Below, piece after piece: positions 34,145-45,106 of a DNA stretch of 62,000 nt; the first letter of the stretch is position 1, and every line of letters starts with the position of its first letter. The stretch covers positions 463,230,072-463,292,071 of the forward strand of contig NC_081406.1 of NCBI RefSeq assembly GCF_030272615.1, given 5' to 3'. The translations under genes and the position numbers were made by a program. The notes beneath the pieces were generated by a model that saw nothing but the letters and a program-made list of their open reading frames with translations, was not told where the DNA came from and did no database searches. Source of the stretch: Cryptomeria japonica (taxonomy: Eukaryota; Streptophyta; Pinopsida; Cupressales; Cupressaceae).

Positions 34145-35914
34145 AGATTCAATCTAAAATAAATTATCTTCATCATCGGCTTCTTTGCTGGATCTAGATT
34201 CATAACTGTGACTGACATCTCTACTTTTTCTCATAGATGGGTTAGAAACAGAAGCTTTAAATGGTGATTCAGATTTCTGAACACTACCATCATAACCATT
34301 TAATTCAAAAGTAGAAAGTTTACCAATGATGGAATCAAGGGCTACCTTGGTTTTGTCAATAGATTTCAACTCCTGAATGGCTGCAACTCAGATAGCGTAG
34401 ACTGGTAGCAGGGTTCTCAATACCTTACTACCTACTATGGCATCATCCATTTTACCACCAACACCCTTGATCTCACCAACTATCTCTTTTATCCTCTAAC
34501 CATACTGTTGGATATTCTCACCTTCCACCATCCGTATGTCATCAAAATTCCCTCTTAGACTCCTTCCTTGGCAATCTTCACATGTTCATTATCGCTATAA
34601 ATCTCTTCATGTTTCTTCCATACCTCACGTACAGTCTCGAGACCATGAACTGTTAGGACCTAGAGGCAACTGAGAGGGGGGGGTGAATCAGTTGTCTATT
34701 AATTTCAACCCAAATATAACTTAACCAAACTTAATGCTGGTAGATAGTTTAGCAGTTAATAATAGTACCGGTAAAGTTTAATTCATGAAACAGAAAGACA
34801 AATAACATACATAACACATAACACAGTTATTTGTACATGGAAACCCTGTAAGGGGAAAAACCATGATGGGAAACCTTACCCACAATCAGATGATACTACT
34901 GCAGATGGTATGTGTGTACAAATGGGGTCTGCACATGAAAAAAGGCCAACTATCTAGATCTCATTGCTCAATCACAAAATGGGAGTCACACTAACTACAA
35001 TTGGATGGTTAAATCCAATGATAATGTACTGCTCAAAATAACATCTTCATATGCTAGATTCAGTACCAATTAAGCTTTGTTTGTCTTCCTCATACCTTCC
35101 TTAAATCTTCAAATGATGTCTGCGTGTATAGCTCTACTTATATTCACATATATCTTATTACAATCCTTTTCCTTACTCCTCTACATAATCTCACAACTAA
35201 GATCTTACATATATACCAAAACCTAAGACTAGATGTGTAGGTCGACTCACTAAGATATTACAATAAAATCAATTACAAATGAATCAATATGTGATGCATC
35301 ATGTCAGCTCAATACATTTACAATAGTAACAAATCATCTCCATAATGTGTCGTGCTGATCTGGAATAGATAATGCTTGTCGGTCCATAACCTAGACCTAT
35401 TTGCTAGTAACAACAAATATGCAAACTCAATTGTACCAATAATCAAATCACCAAAACCAAGTGTCCAAACAATGTCTTTGACATAACCAAGTAATCTCCA
35501 GATGATAACAGATCATCCTTAGTGCCGGTGAACAATATAACCTGTAGGTTAACCAAATACCGATGACTGTACATAAGTCACTGAACATGCCGGTGAACAT
35601 AACCAAAGATCTCCACAAGGATAAGTGTTGACAAGTGTTGACATCAATGACAAAACAAATGCAACACATCCATAATACCAACATGAACATCAACATATTC
35701 AATATCAGATAAAGAATTGATAATAGCCTCTAGTGCTTGATTGTTTTCTTGTTGCTCTTCCTTCTGATCATTAGTCATAATTCCAGTAAGTGCAACATAT
35801 TGAGTATTAATATGCTCCTAGTATTGATTTCCAAGACACTTGATATAAATTTTTGTTGTCACTCCATATCTTGTACTTCTCTCTATTAAACTTTAGACCT
35901 TCCTTCTTCATCAT
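34145..35914 (-). pseudogene. copia gag relic, split by a solo LTR
   Basis: The likely start is the minus-strand ATG at 35914-35912 (MMKKEGLKFNREKYKIW). Across the solo LTR the gag reads on: LSDIEY before it and HGLETVREVWKKHEEIYSDNEHVKIA after it, typical of copia gag helices. A later piece (34369-34154) gives KTKVALDSIIGKLSTFELNGY and a Ser-rich tail before the zinc knuckle. Several stops and shifts lie between the pieces. Confidence 0.78.
34651..35683 (-). mobile_element. Solo LTR in copia gag, TSD TGAAC
   Basis: This 1033-bp segment begins TGTTAGGACC and ends ATACCAACA. It is bounded by perfect duplications TGAAC (34646-34650 and 35684-35688). Excising it with one TGAAC rejoins the copia gag frame (IEYVDVHGLETV). 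It has the G-run GGGGGGGGTGAATCAG and a GAAACCCTGTAAGGGGAAAA block with CCATGATGGG, as in related LTRs. No internal region remains, so it is the product of recombination between two LTRs. Confidence 0.9.
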
Positions 35915-35974
35915 GATTTACAAGATCTTTACCTCAAGTTGTTAGGATTAGACCTTAGAGGACCTAAGAACCTG

Positions 35975-35986
35975 GCTCTAATACCA
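35975..35986 (-). other. Primer-binding site of the old copia element
   Basis: Plus-strand GCTCTAATACCA is the reverse complement of TGGTATTAGAGC, an initiator tRNA-Met site with one change from the usual TGGTATCAGAGC. It lies two bases from the 5' LTR. Confidence 0.88.
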
Positions 35987-35988
35987 AT

Positions 35989-37110
35989 TGATGGTATTAT
36001 GAAAGAACAAGGATCTGGTCAACTAATGAGGGAGGGGGTGAATCAGTAGATAGAAAAACTGATAAAACTTCACCAATCTCAAAATCAATCTCTCAAAGTA
36101 AACTTAGAACTATCAATGCAATATCTCTGTCAAGATAAAAACTGTCAAACTAAACTGGTTGACTATTACAACAGATAACAATAATCAACTTGAAACTTAT
36201 AACCATTCAAATACTTTTAATGACATAAGTAAAACTTCATTTCATATTGTTGTCGGTTATCATGACTTATCAAAGTGGAATAAGTAGTTAAGAAAATCAA
36301 CTATAGAAACATAACCACAAAAACATTCACCACTTGACACAATATTTTTGACGTGGAAACCCAAATGGGAAAAACCATGGTGAGATGGAACTCACAAGAA
36401 CTTTTGAACTCTTTTGAAGTTTGCCTTGTTATGAGCCAAGCTTGTTAAAGCTTTACAAAAGGTCCTGTTAAGAATTGATCCTGCTAGGAACCACTCGGTT
36501 AAGGGATTGGCTATAATGCCTTGTTAGAAGAAATACCTTGTAAGGAGTAACCTTTGTAAAGGATTTAGAATCCAAGATAATGGATCACCTTGTTATAGGA
36601 TTTGAATAACACCAAGCTTGTTAGAGCTTACCCGGTTAGGGGATTTAACTGCTATAATTTTTAGAAAATAATAGGAGTTTTCTGATCTGTTTGAATAAAT
36701 CTTCACTTGCTTGTTCAAATCCTTTTCATGCTACTATCTTCCTTTACTCAAACTACAGATACATCATCTAGTTTGACAACCACACATTCAATTCAACTTT
36801 GCCAACACACTCAAACTAAACAAATCATCGACCTTATAAACAAATCAACTAGATCGGTAACACAACAAAAACTTAATTCTCATACAGATTACAAACAAGT
36901 AGGTTTAAGTGTGACTGTTGGATTACATAACAATCTCTACACATCATTCACGAAAGCCTCAACCACTCCTTGATCACCGCTTCATCGAACTCAGTAACTC
37001 ATCACCCACTTTGCATTATATGCAATATACTTGCTCATTCCCAATACAAAAAAAATGTTACCTCAACATGCCAAAATCACTTTGAAACTCTCTTCATACA
37101 ATATGCATAT
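35989..37110 (-). repeat. 5' LTR of the old copia element, inner part
   Basis: It starts TGATGGTATTATGAAAG and contains the G-run GAGGGAGGGGGTGAATCAG, the phrase GTGGAAACCCAAATGGGAAA with CCATGGTGAGATGG, and many CTTGTTA/GGTTAAGG words. It is cut at 37110 by the gypsy insertion and resumes at 44822-45106. Confidence 0.88.
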
Positions 37111-38811
37111 TGTGTAGGGGAAAAAGCGAGACTAGGTTAACATGCTCTAATCCTACCTTTTGACACACATTACGGAATACGAAAGAGCCTAGAGATATCG
37201 CACAATTGGCTACTTCTTTTTGTGAAAGAGAGAGCCACGGGATATCTATTAGGATTTCTATTCCTTTGTTGAAATTGGAAGATCAAATGATGCAAGTTCA
37301 ATCCCTAACCCCAAAGTGCAAGTATGAACTAATAACAAGATTGCAGAATTGAACTTAAACAATGGAAAGCTGTAAATACAAGGATGAAATAAGAATGCAG
37401 GTCCATACCCGGAGTTAAAATCTGACTGAAAATTTTCGGGACGGGGGCGCGGGCGCCACTGTCCTGATTCTGCCCCAAAAACTACTCCGGAAACTGCTAT
37501 TTTTGCACTTTGGAAAAAGCTGTCAAAAATGCTGAAAATGCTGTCGGACCAGGGCGCCCAGTGCCCCTGTCCCAGGGACCAGGGTGCCCAGTAGGGACCA
37601 GGGCACCCAGAAGGGACCAGGGCGCCCAGCGCCCTTGTCCTGGCAGGACCAGGGCGCCCCACGCCCCTGTCCTGGTCTTTTTCTCTGAAATTTGGTGGGA
37701 AGGTCGGTCTCAGTCTGATTCTCCCGGATCTGCAACCTGCGGCGTCGTCCGAGTCCCGAAACCTGCACTTATATCTGAAAAGGTGTTTGGGCAGCTATAT
37801 AGGGTTTTGCCTTAGTCAAGCCCCCGCTTCGGTGATTTCCACCTCCACGAATAGCCAAGTTGTATTGTAAAATGTATTGTGTGTGCAGACCTAGTGTGTG
37901 TGCAAGGTCCTTAAATGCAAGAAAGCAAACTAGAGCAACCTAGAAAGTAAACCCTAATTGCTTGTAAATGATAATTTAAATGCTCTAAATCAAGATGCAA
38001 AGTGATCTAAAGCATGAATAAAGGATATATTGAAGCTTATGCAAAGACATGAAAACAATATGAAATCATACCCAACCCTCAAGGGAGGAGTACAAGCCAA
38101 TCTTCAGTCGGTAATTTCCTATTGTTCTTCAATGTCTTCCAAGCCCTAAGTGGATGAATGAATTTGATAAGTGCTTGATAGAGGAATGTTGAATGTTGTT
38201 GAAGTCTTCAAAGATCTGCTCTTTCGCTGCATAGAAGGTCCTTGAAAGCCAAAAATCTGATCCTTTCAAATGAAGAAAGAGAGCTCTTATGTATGAAACC
38301 CTAGGTCTTAATTTCGACTTTTGGCCGACCTAGAGATTGAATATCCCACCAATTTCTTGGGGTTAAGCTTTATTTTATGATTGGATCGTGCTCCCAAAAT
38401 TTCGGGAAAAATGTCCGGGACCATGTTGCACGGGCGCCATGGTCCCGACAACTTTTCACCAAATTTTCAGAGCCGTCAGATATGATGATTTTAGAGAGAA
38501 TCCCGAAGTTACAGGTGATTTCGAGATGTTTTGACCCCCGAAATCAAGCCCCCAAGTTCAAAATAGAACCTAATTAGGGTTTTTGATTAAATGATGTATT
38601 GGAAGAATAAAATGAAAGGGGCACACTTTAATGAAAGGGCCCAACTTTATGATATGGGAGATGATAAAATAGGACCTTAGACCTAATTAATTTGATTAAT
38701 TAAGTGCTAAAGGGGAAATGCAATGCAAAATGCAAAATGCGCCAAGGCGGGTGCTAAACTAGGTGTGAAATTGTACCACCCTAGCAAGTGCATACAATTT
38801 ACTATGCTACA
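37111..38811 (-). repeat. 3' LTR of the young gypsy element
   Basis: It begins TGTGTAGGGG and ends ATGCTACA. A minus-strand TATA-like CTATATAG lies at 37795-37802. A GC-rich block at 37546-37677 is made of tandem variants of GGACCAGGGCGCCCAG. On the minus strand a 134-codon open frame (37258-37662) runs through it; it is read as a composition artefact. Confidence 0.93.
37546..37677. repeat. GC-rich 16-bp tandem repeats inside the gypsy LTR
   Basis: Six or so variants of GGACCAGGGCGCCCAG, spaced by short CCCCTGTCCC-type linkers, stand out from the AT-rich surroundings. The same array lies at 43551-43682 in the other LTR without a single difference, although the bases on either side differ repeatedly. 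Many units are self-complementary (GGGCGCCC), so they could fold or be heavily CpG-methylated. Confidence 0.85.
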
Positions 38812-39888
38812 TTTAGCCCCCACTTTAGCGGTCATATGAACACTACGTGCATATGCAAGCTAAAGTACAGAAAAGTAAACATTATTTGAAAAAGGATATA
38901 TCCATAAGTCTGTCGAACGAAGCCCCCAGCGGTATCTGCAGTACACAGTTAGGAACCACACCCTACAAAACACACGTTAGATCACAAAATCACCTAATGC
39001 TTACTAAGGAAGGTGATGAAAATTTGAGGGTAGCTATATGCCCCCCCCTGTTTCGGCTTGCTAATTTTAGTGAGTTGAAACAGGGTATCATGTTTACCAC
39101 TTCGAATTGTTAAAGAATATTGATGACAAATGCTCACAAGAAGATTTGATATGAGATCAAAAACTAATGGAGAATCATTTGGTAAGAAAGAGGACTAAAT
39201 CTCAATTTCAACACAACAAAGAGTGTGAGGATTTGAGAGTTCTCTAACACAAGATGAAGGATGTACATGGAAACAAAATGCAAAGAGAAGAAAAAGAAAG
39301 GAAAAAAAAGGCATGAATACACACATTGGTGATCCATGAGTTAGACAAATATAACATCTTCTAGAATAAGACAAAGAAGAGAATAAGAATGCAATACTTC
39401 CTTCTTTTGCGAGGTGAAAGTGATTCTTAATGAAGGATGACGCTCCTTTTAACGCAATTAGGAGAGTGAATTCATTATAGATGTATTTTACCAAGTGCAA
39501 AAGAGGTTGTAGTCAAGGACTTACACCTCTTGTAAGAGAGAATCCTTGAACAAACAACAAATGCCTACAAGGAATAACATCAAGTAATAAAGTTCACACC
39601 ATCCACGAAATAGGAAAAAAAAGTGGATCCTTAGATAAAAATAAGGAAAGATCATTGCCTCAATGAGAAGGACTTACACAATCTTCTAGGGAGAGATTTG
39701 GACATAAGCAAAAGAAGAGATATATGAAATCACTCTTGTCCCCATAGGAACAAGAAAATTAGGCTATTATGTTGCTTCAAAAAAAAATATGATTGCACTT
39801 GACATTGTACCATCACGAATGACAATGAGCCCCCAGTAAATGAGCTACCAATGTCACATAATGATGAGCAACATAATAGCCATTAATG
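38812..39888 (-). other. 3' internal region of the young gypsy element
   Basis: A polypurine tract lies next to the LTR (minus strand AAAGTGGGGGCTAAA, about 38812-38826). The rest is about 1 kb of non-coding, A-rich sequence. No polymerase motif was found on the minus strand, where RT, RNase H and integrase would lie in a full element. Confidence 0.7.
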
Positions 39889-42800
39889 TTATTTAAAGAC
39901 ATGATAGATTGAATGAGGTATTTGAATATGACATGCTAAATGCTCAATTATAAGTGAGATCAAAAACATGTATAAAATTGAAGAAGAAAAGTCACAAGAA
40001 CTCTTAGAAGAGGGATGAGTGTAATTTATTAGAGCCTTATCCCTGGAGGAAAGGACTTTATGATGAATAGGAGATAAAGATTCATAAGTGGATTTAGAAA
40101 TTTGAGGGGATTCATAAAGAGATTTGTTCATTGCCAAGATTTCCTTATGAGGGGAATGAGAGTTGATAGAAGTAGAAGATGATTTAGTTGAAGTGAGATC
40201 ATCATCACTACTAAATATAGCATTCACATTGAGAGATGGTCTTTTAGATGCTTTAGTGCGTTTGCAGGGATTATAGCCAAGTCCAAAGGCATAATTGTGA
40301 AAATTAGTCTCTAGAGGAACTTTTATCCCTTGTTCATGAGCGCCACAACCATTTCCATGATACCAATGCTTAGCAAAAATGCGAAAACCATGACCATAAC
40401 GATCAGCCATTTCAGGAAGAGAAGGTGGTTTTTCATAAGACAAAGAATCAAACTCTTCATAATTAGAGGTGTGAGGAGAAGAAGTTTGAGAAGCGGCCAC
40501 AAAATTATTGCTCATAGATTCAGGTAAGACTGATTGATCTCTAGTTTCTTCCTTCTTTTTACCTTTAAGATCTCTAGAAGGAACCCTATATTCACCTACA
40601 AAGGTGGGATTAAAATCAAGAGATCCCCAATCGTCTTCCGCGAGAACCTTCTCAGGATCAAAAGCCTTTTCATGTGTAGACTCAAGTCCAGAAGGATCTT
40701 CTTCAGGAGCTTTAGGCTCATCCAAAGAATTTTGATTATTAGAGGGTGATGATTTATCCATAGGTATCTTGTTCAAAGAGTCATTACTAGAAGAGGAAGG
40801 CTTAGAAGAACTCCCTTTGGAAGTAGATGTTTGCAAACAAGCCTGAAGATTAGTATCGCCTATCAAGGTATATGTCTTATTGTTATAAATGAATTTAACT
40901 TGTCTATGCAATGTAGAGGGGACAGCTTGCATACTGTGAATCCATGGTCTCCCTAATAACAAGTTGTATGACAGATTTCCCGACATAACATGGATAGGAG
41001 TAGGCAAAGTAACAGGTCCCATTGTGATGGGTAAGGTGATAATACCTAATGAAGACTTAGCCACATTATCAAAGCCTCGAATGGGATGAGAGTCAGGCTC
41101 AATAAGGGATGTATCCACATTCATCTTATGCAATAAATTAATGCTACACACATTAAGGCCAGAGCCATTATCTACCAGTGTTCGTCTTATAGCAGTGTCA
41201 TTTATGATAACCACAATCATCAAGGGATCATATTGTTGTTGAATTTCACTACTAGGCAACTCATCTTGGGTAAACACAATTTGAGCTTTAGGATTCATCA
41301 CAGAGTTAACCAAAGACACTATATTACTAGATATATTAGGTGGAGGAACATTCAAATCTTTCAAGGCATCTTGTAACATTCCATGATGAACAGAAGAAGT
41401 TTGTATCAAATCCCAAAGAGATATCTTTGCCGGAGTAGTTTTAAGTTGTTCTATGAGATCATAGTCCTTACTAAGCATTTGTGAAATACGAGGCGCTTGA
41501 GGAAGAATAGGTTGGGAAGGAGGAAGTGAAGTGGGGATAACTGGAGGAGGACTAGGTTGCCTATTGTTTCTTGTGTTATAGGTATGAGCAACCGCATGAT
41601 AACTCTCTCTAGTTAGTTGCTTAGCATACTCATAAGGGCTCTTAGAAGAATAACCTCCTTGCACAGTAATAATAGGTTTGTTAGGAGTGCAAAAAGAATC
41701 ATTAGCATAACCACCTTGAACCACTAAGATAGGCTTATTTAAAGGTTGAGAATTTTGAGAAGGACAAGCACCTTGGATAGTGAAGAGAGGTTTGTTAGGT
41801 GTTTCATTCACATGTATCAAATTTATTGAGGATGGTTTAGAGGAATGAACAAAAGTGTTGGAAGAATTATTGATAGTCTTCTCTTGCACTAAAATCTTAT
41901 CACGGATTAAATCAATTTTAGGAGAGAGACAAGGGGTAAGCATTGATGTTCTAGTAGGAAGAGGAAAGGTCATATCATCCTCTATCATCACAGGATCTAC
42001 ATGGGGAATAAACTCTCTAGGAGAAGGATCAACACTACTCTCTAAAGTCTCACTTTTGAGAGGGAGATCTTTGAAAGAAATGTTAACCATCTTGCTTTGA
42101 ACTAGGGTTTCCTTATGAGTAGAACCAAGTTGAGTAAAGGGAGAATAATTAAGATTCAAGGAAGGAGAGAAACTATCAAGGGAGTTTCCAATCTTGATTT
42201 CATCCCCTTTGGCTAGGGGTAGAGAATAATCTATACCTTCTTCTAATGGTTCATCCCAAATAGTGAGGTTGTTGAAAGGAATGTTTGAAGTGTTGTCAAT
42301 TTCGGGAGAGGAGATAACATTGTTTATTAATTCCTCATCCTTAGGAGGGAGAGCATCAATAGATGTGTTAAACTCATCCTCTTTCCTCAAAATATGTTCA
42401 ATAGGGGAGAGAGAATTAAGGAAATTGCTTATTATTTCATCTTCTTTCTCTAAGGGATGCTTATGGGTAAGACCAACTTTAGGAGAAGGGTAAGCATTTA
42501 CCATTAATTCATCATCTCTAGTGGGAATTTTGTTCGAAAAGGAAAGGCCATCACTAGGAAATGTAGGGATAATGTCATCTTCTTGCACAAAAGGATCCTC
42601 ATGAAGGGAGTGTTTTTTAGGAGACACAAAGGCATCAAGGGCATCATTCAACAAAGCATGATCATATCTATTAAAAGGTTTATCTTTTGATTCAAAAGGA
42701 CATATTTCCTCATAGAGGGGATTATTGAACACAACCATGTTACTAGATTCAGTGGAAGAGTTGATAGGAATGTACCCTTGAGAGGAACCATTTGACTTAT

Positions 42801-42954
42801 CTTTCTCATCACATCTAAATGGCATAGTAACAAGGTTTATGAGTTTTTGGTAAAATGAAGGTTTGGTATATTTAGGTTTCAAAAATTCATCTAAAGCTTC
42901 ATCTAACTCATAATCATCACAAATATGATCATCTTGCAAATAAAAATCTAACAT
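39889..42954 (-). CDS. 1021-residue gypsy protein: retropepsin plus G-patch-like, no capsid
   Basis: This is the only long intact ORF in the window. Residues 1-385 are acidic and Ser/Pro-rich with loose repeats of the type L.KEDE and SP.E; no gag capsid or zinc knuckle is visible. Three NKP...VQGGY-type repeats lie at about 387, 406 and 425. Residues 505-560 match the linker before gypsy protease (KISLWDLIQTSSVHHGMLQDAL). The retropepsin has active-site Asp595 (LVDNGSGLNVCSINLL) and the later YNLLLGRPWIHSMQAVPSTL. Residues 852-898 resemble a G-patch (YHGNGCGAHEQGI and AFGLGYNPCKR), which some plant gypsy elements carry after protease. The C-terminus is Ser/Lys-rich. The start codon lies about 160 bp downstream of the 5' LTR. 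What the N-terminal third does is unknown; it may replace gag or be an accessory region. Confidence 0.88.
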   Translation of the reverse strand: MLDFYLQDDHICDDYELDEALDEFLKPKYTKPSFYQKLINLVTMPFRCDEKDKSNGSSQGYIPINSSTESSNMVVFNNPLYEEICPFESKDKPFNRYDHALLNDALDAFVSPKKHSLHEDPFVQEDDIIPTFPSDGLSFSNKIPTRDDELMVNAYPSPKVGLTHKHPLEKEDEIISNFLNSLSPIEHILRKEDEFNTSIDALPPKDEELINNVISSPEIDNTSNIPFNNLTIWDEPLEEGIDYSLPLAKGDEIKIGNSLDSFSPSLNLNYSPFTQLGSTHKETLVQSKMVNISFKDLPLKSETLESSVDPSPREFIPHVDPVMIEDDMTFPLPTRTSMLTPCLSPKIDLIRDKILVQEKTINNSSNTFVHSSKPSSINLIHVNETPNKPLFTIQGACPSQNSQPLNKPILVVQGGYANDSFCTPNKPIITVQGGYSSKSPYEYAKQLTRESYHAVAHTYNTRNNRQPSPPPVIPTSLPPSQPILPQAPRISQMLSKDYDLIEQLKTTPAKISLWDLIQTSSVHHGMLQDALKDLNVPPPNISSNIVSLVNSVMNPKAQIVFTQDELPSSEIQQQYDPLMIVVIINDTAIRRTLVDNGSGLNVCSINLLHKMNVDTSLIEPDSHPIRGFDNVAKSSLGIITLPITMGPVTLPTPIHVMSGNLSYNLLLGRPWIHSMQAVPSTLHRQVKFIYNNKTYTLIGDTNLQACLQTSTSKGSSSKPSSSSNDSLNKIPMDKSSPSNNQNSLDEPKAPEEDPSGLESTHEKAFDPEKVLAEDDWGSLDFNPTFVGEYRVPSRDLKGKKKEETRDQSVLPESMSNNFVAASQTSSPHTSNYEEFDSLSYEKPPSLPEMADRYGHGFRIFAKHWYHGNGCGAHEQGIKVPLETNFHNYAFGLGYNPCKRTKASKRPSLNVNAIFSSDDDLTSTKSSSTSINSHSPHKEILAMNKSLYESPQISKSTYESLSPIHHKVLSSRDKALINYTHPSSKSSCDFSSSILYMFLISLIIEHLACHIQIPHSIYHVFK

Positions 42955-43092
42955 TTTGAAATTGCATAAAATTTAAACACACAATGCAAAGAAACACACT
43001 TTTTTTTTTTTTCTTTTTAATGAAAATGAAATGAAAACACACTAAATCTAGATCTAGATCTAACAAATGCAATGCAAGAGGAAGCAATGATA

Positions 43093-43112
43093 GATTCATG
43101 TCGGGTTCACCA
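43093..43112 (-). other. Primer-binding site of the young gypsy element
   Basis: Minus-strand TGGTGAACCCGACATGAATC lies three bases from the 5' LTR end. It starts with TGG, as expected for pairing with a tRNA 3' CCA end. It is not the initiator tRNA-Met site used by the copia elements, and I cannot name the tRNA with confidence. Confidence 0.75.
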
Positions 43113-43115
43113 AAA

Positions 43116-44816
43116 TGTGTAGGGGAAAAGCCGAGACTAGGTTAACATGCCCTAATCCTACCTTTTGACACACATTACGGAATACGAAAGAGCCTAGAGA
43201 TATCGCACAATTAGCTACTTCTTTTTGTGAAAGAGAGAGCCACGAGATATCTATTAGGATTTCTATTCCTTTGTTGAAATTGGAAGATCAAATGATGCAA
43301 GTTCAATCCCTAACCCCAAAGTGCAAGTATGAACTAATAACAAGATTGCAGAATTGAACTTAAACAATGGAAAGCTGTAAATACAAGGATGAAATAAGAA
43401 TACAGGTGCGTACCCAGAGTTAAAATCTGACTGAAAATGTTCGGGACGAGGGCGCGGGCGCCACTGTCCTGATTCTGCCCCTAAAACTGCTTCGAAAACT
43501 GCTGTTTTTGCACTTCGGAAAAAGCTGTCAAAAATGCTGAAAATGCTGTCGGACCAGGGCGCCCAGTGCCCCTGTCCCAGGGACCAGGGTGCCCAGTAGG
43601 GACCAGGGCACCCAGAAGGGACCAGGGCGCCCAGCGCCCTTGTCCTGGCAGGACCAGGGCGCCCCACGCCCCTGTCCTGGTCTTTTTCTCTGAAATTTGG
43701 TGGGAAGGTCGGTCTCAGTCTGCTTCTCTCGGACCTCCAACCTGCGGCGTCGTCCGAGTCCCGAAACCTGCACTTATATCTAAAAAGGTGTTTGGGTGGC
43801 TATATAGGGTTTTGCCTTAGTCAAACCCCCACTTCGATGATTTCCACCTCCATGAATAGCCAAGTTGTATTGTAAAATGTATTGTGTGTGCAGACCTAGT
43901 GTGTGTGCAAGGTCCTTAAATGCAAGAAAGCAAACTAGAGCAACCTAGAAAGTAAACCCTAATTGCTTGTAAATGATAATGTAAATGCTCTAAATCAAGA
44001 TTCAAAGTGATCTAAAGCATGAATAAAGGATATATTGAAGCTTATGCAAAGACATGAAAACAACATGAAATCATACCCAACCCTCAAGGGAAGAGTACAA
44101 GCCAATTTTCAGTCGGTAATTTCCTATTGTTCTTCAATGTCTTCCAAGCCCTAAGTGGATGAATGAATTTGATAAGTACTTGATAGAGGAATGTTGAATG
44201 TTGTTGAAGTCTTCAAAGATCTGCTCTTTCGCTGCATAGAAGGTCCTTGAAAGCCAAAAATCTGATCCTTTCAAATGAAGAAAGAGAGCTCTTATGTATG
44301 AAACCCTAGGTCTTAATTTCGACTTTTGGCCGACCTAGAGATTGAATATCCCACCAATTTCTTGGGGTTAAGCTTTATTTTATGATTGGATCGTGCTCCC
44401 AAAATTTCGGGAAAAATGTCCGGGACCATGTTGCACGGGCGCCATGGTCCCGACAACTTTTCACCAAATTTTCAGGGCCGTCAGATATGATGATTTTAGA
44501 GAGAATCCCGAAGTTACAGGTGATTTCGAGATGTTTTGACCCCCGAAATCAAGCCCCCAAGTTCAAAATAGGACCTAATTAGGGTTTTTGATTAAATGAT
44601 GTATTGGAAGAATAAAATGAAAGGGGCACACTTTAATGAAAGGGCCCAACTTTATGATATGGGAGATGATAAAATAGGACCTTAGACCTAATTAATTTGA
44701 TTAATTAAGTGCTAAAGGGGAAATGCAATGCAAAATGCAAAATGCACCAAGGCGGGTGCTAAACTAGGTGTGAAATTGTACCACCCTAGCAAGTACGTAC
44801 AATTTACGACGCTACA
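43116..44816 (-). repeat. 5' LTR of the young gypsy element
   Basis: Same length as its partner (1701 bp). The minus-strand TATA-like box CTATATAG is at 43800-43807 and would be the element's promoter. The GC-rich repeat block is at 43551-43682. Confidence 0.93.
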
Positions 44817-44821
44817 CATAT

Positions 44822-45106
44822 GTGTCATAATCATCATCGCTTGTCATCAAGTCATAAACCAATATAACCAATTCACCAAACTTAATTGGTTAGGGTTTAT
44901 CAAAACAACAGGTAGGGTTTACCGGTTCAACCCTCCAATACTTAGCAATACCAATTCACTCCACAAACTTTCCTACTAGTTACAGTTCCTTCACTTAGCT
45001 CTTCCTACCAGTTACAAAACATCATTACAATAATAACATTACCGGTTAATTGATATCAATGACAACATAACATATCATTAATGCAATCTTCATGCAAATG
45101 CCAACA
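44822..45106 (-). repeat. 5' LTR of the old copia element, outer part
   Basis: Continues the LTR interrupted at 37110 and ends ATGCCAACA. From CTCCAATACTTAGCAAT (about 44933) it matches the end of the 3' LTR at about 30250-30413. Confidence 0.88.

Larger units (their letters stand above)
37111..44816 (-). mobile_element. Young non-autonomous Ty3/gypsy element, TSD CATAT
   Basis: This is a 7.7-kb element with two LTRs of exactly 1701 bp and perfect target duplications CATAT (37106-37110 and 44817-44821). By hand count the LTRs differ at about 41 positions, mostly transitions and with no indels, about 2.4 percent. The internal region has one 3-kb ORF (protease and G-patch-like segment) and no capsid, RT, RNase H or integrase. 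It is inserted in the 5' LTR of the older copia element. Confidence 0.93.
29793..45106 (-). mobile_element. Old Ty1/copia element carrying two nested insertions
   Basis: Edges are TGATGATG at 29793 and GCCAACA at 45106. Flanks TTGAT (29788-29792) and TTGAC (45107-45111) look like a 5-bp target duplication with one change. The internal region 30414-35988 holds gag, protease, integrase, RT and RNase H in copia order on the minus strand, with many stops. A solo LTR (34651-35683) sits in gag and a young gypsy element (37111-44816) sits in the 5' LTR. Removing them leaves an element of about 6.6 kb. Both insertions have perfect target duplications, so they are younger than this host element. Confidence 0.85.

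Noticed and set aside
37258-37815. Open frames of 134, 101 and 81 codons in the GC-rich part of the gypsy LTR, also present in the second LTR
   Set aside because: Pro/Gly/Trp-rich repeats come from the 16-bp array read in several frames. Survival in both LTRs says little at about 2.4 percent divergence.
40330-42493. Plus-strand open frames opposite the 1021-codon ORF
   Set aside because: Shadows of the minus-strand gene, Arg/Ile/Ser-rich with no known motif.
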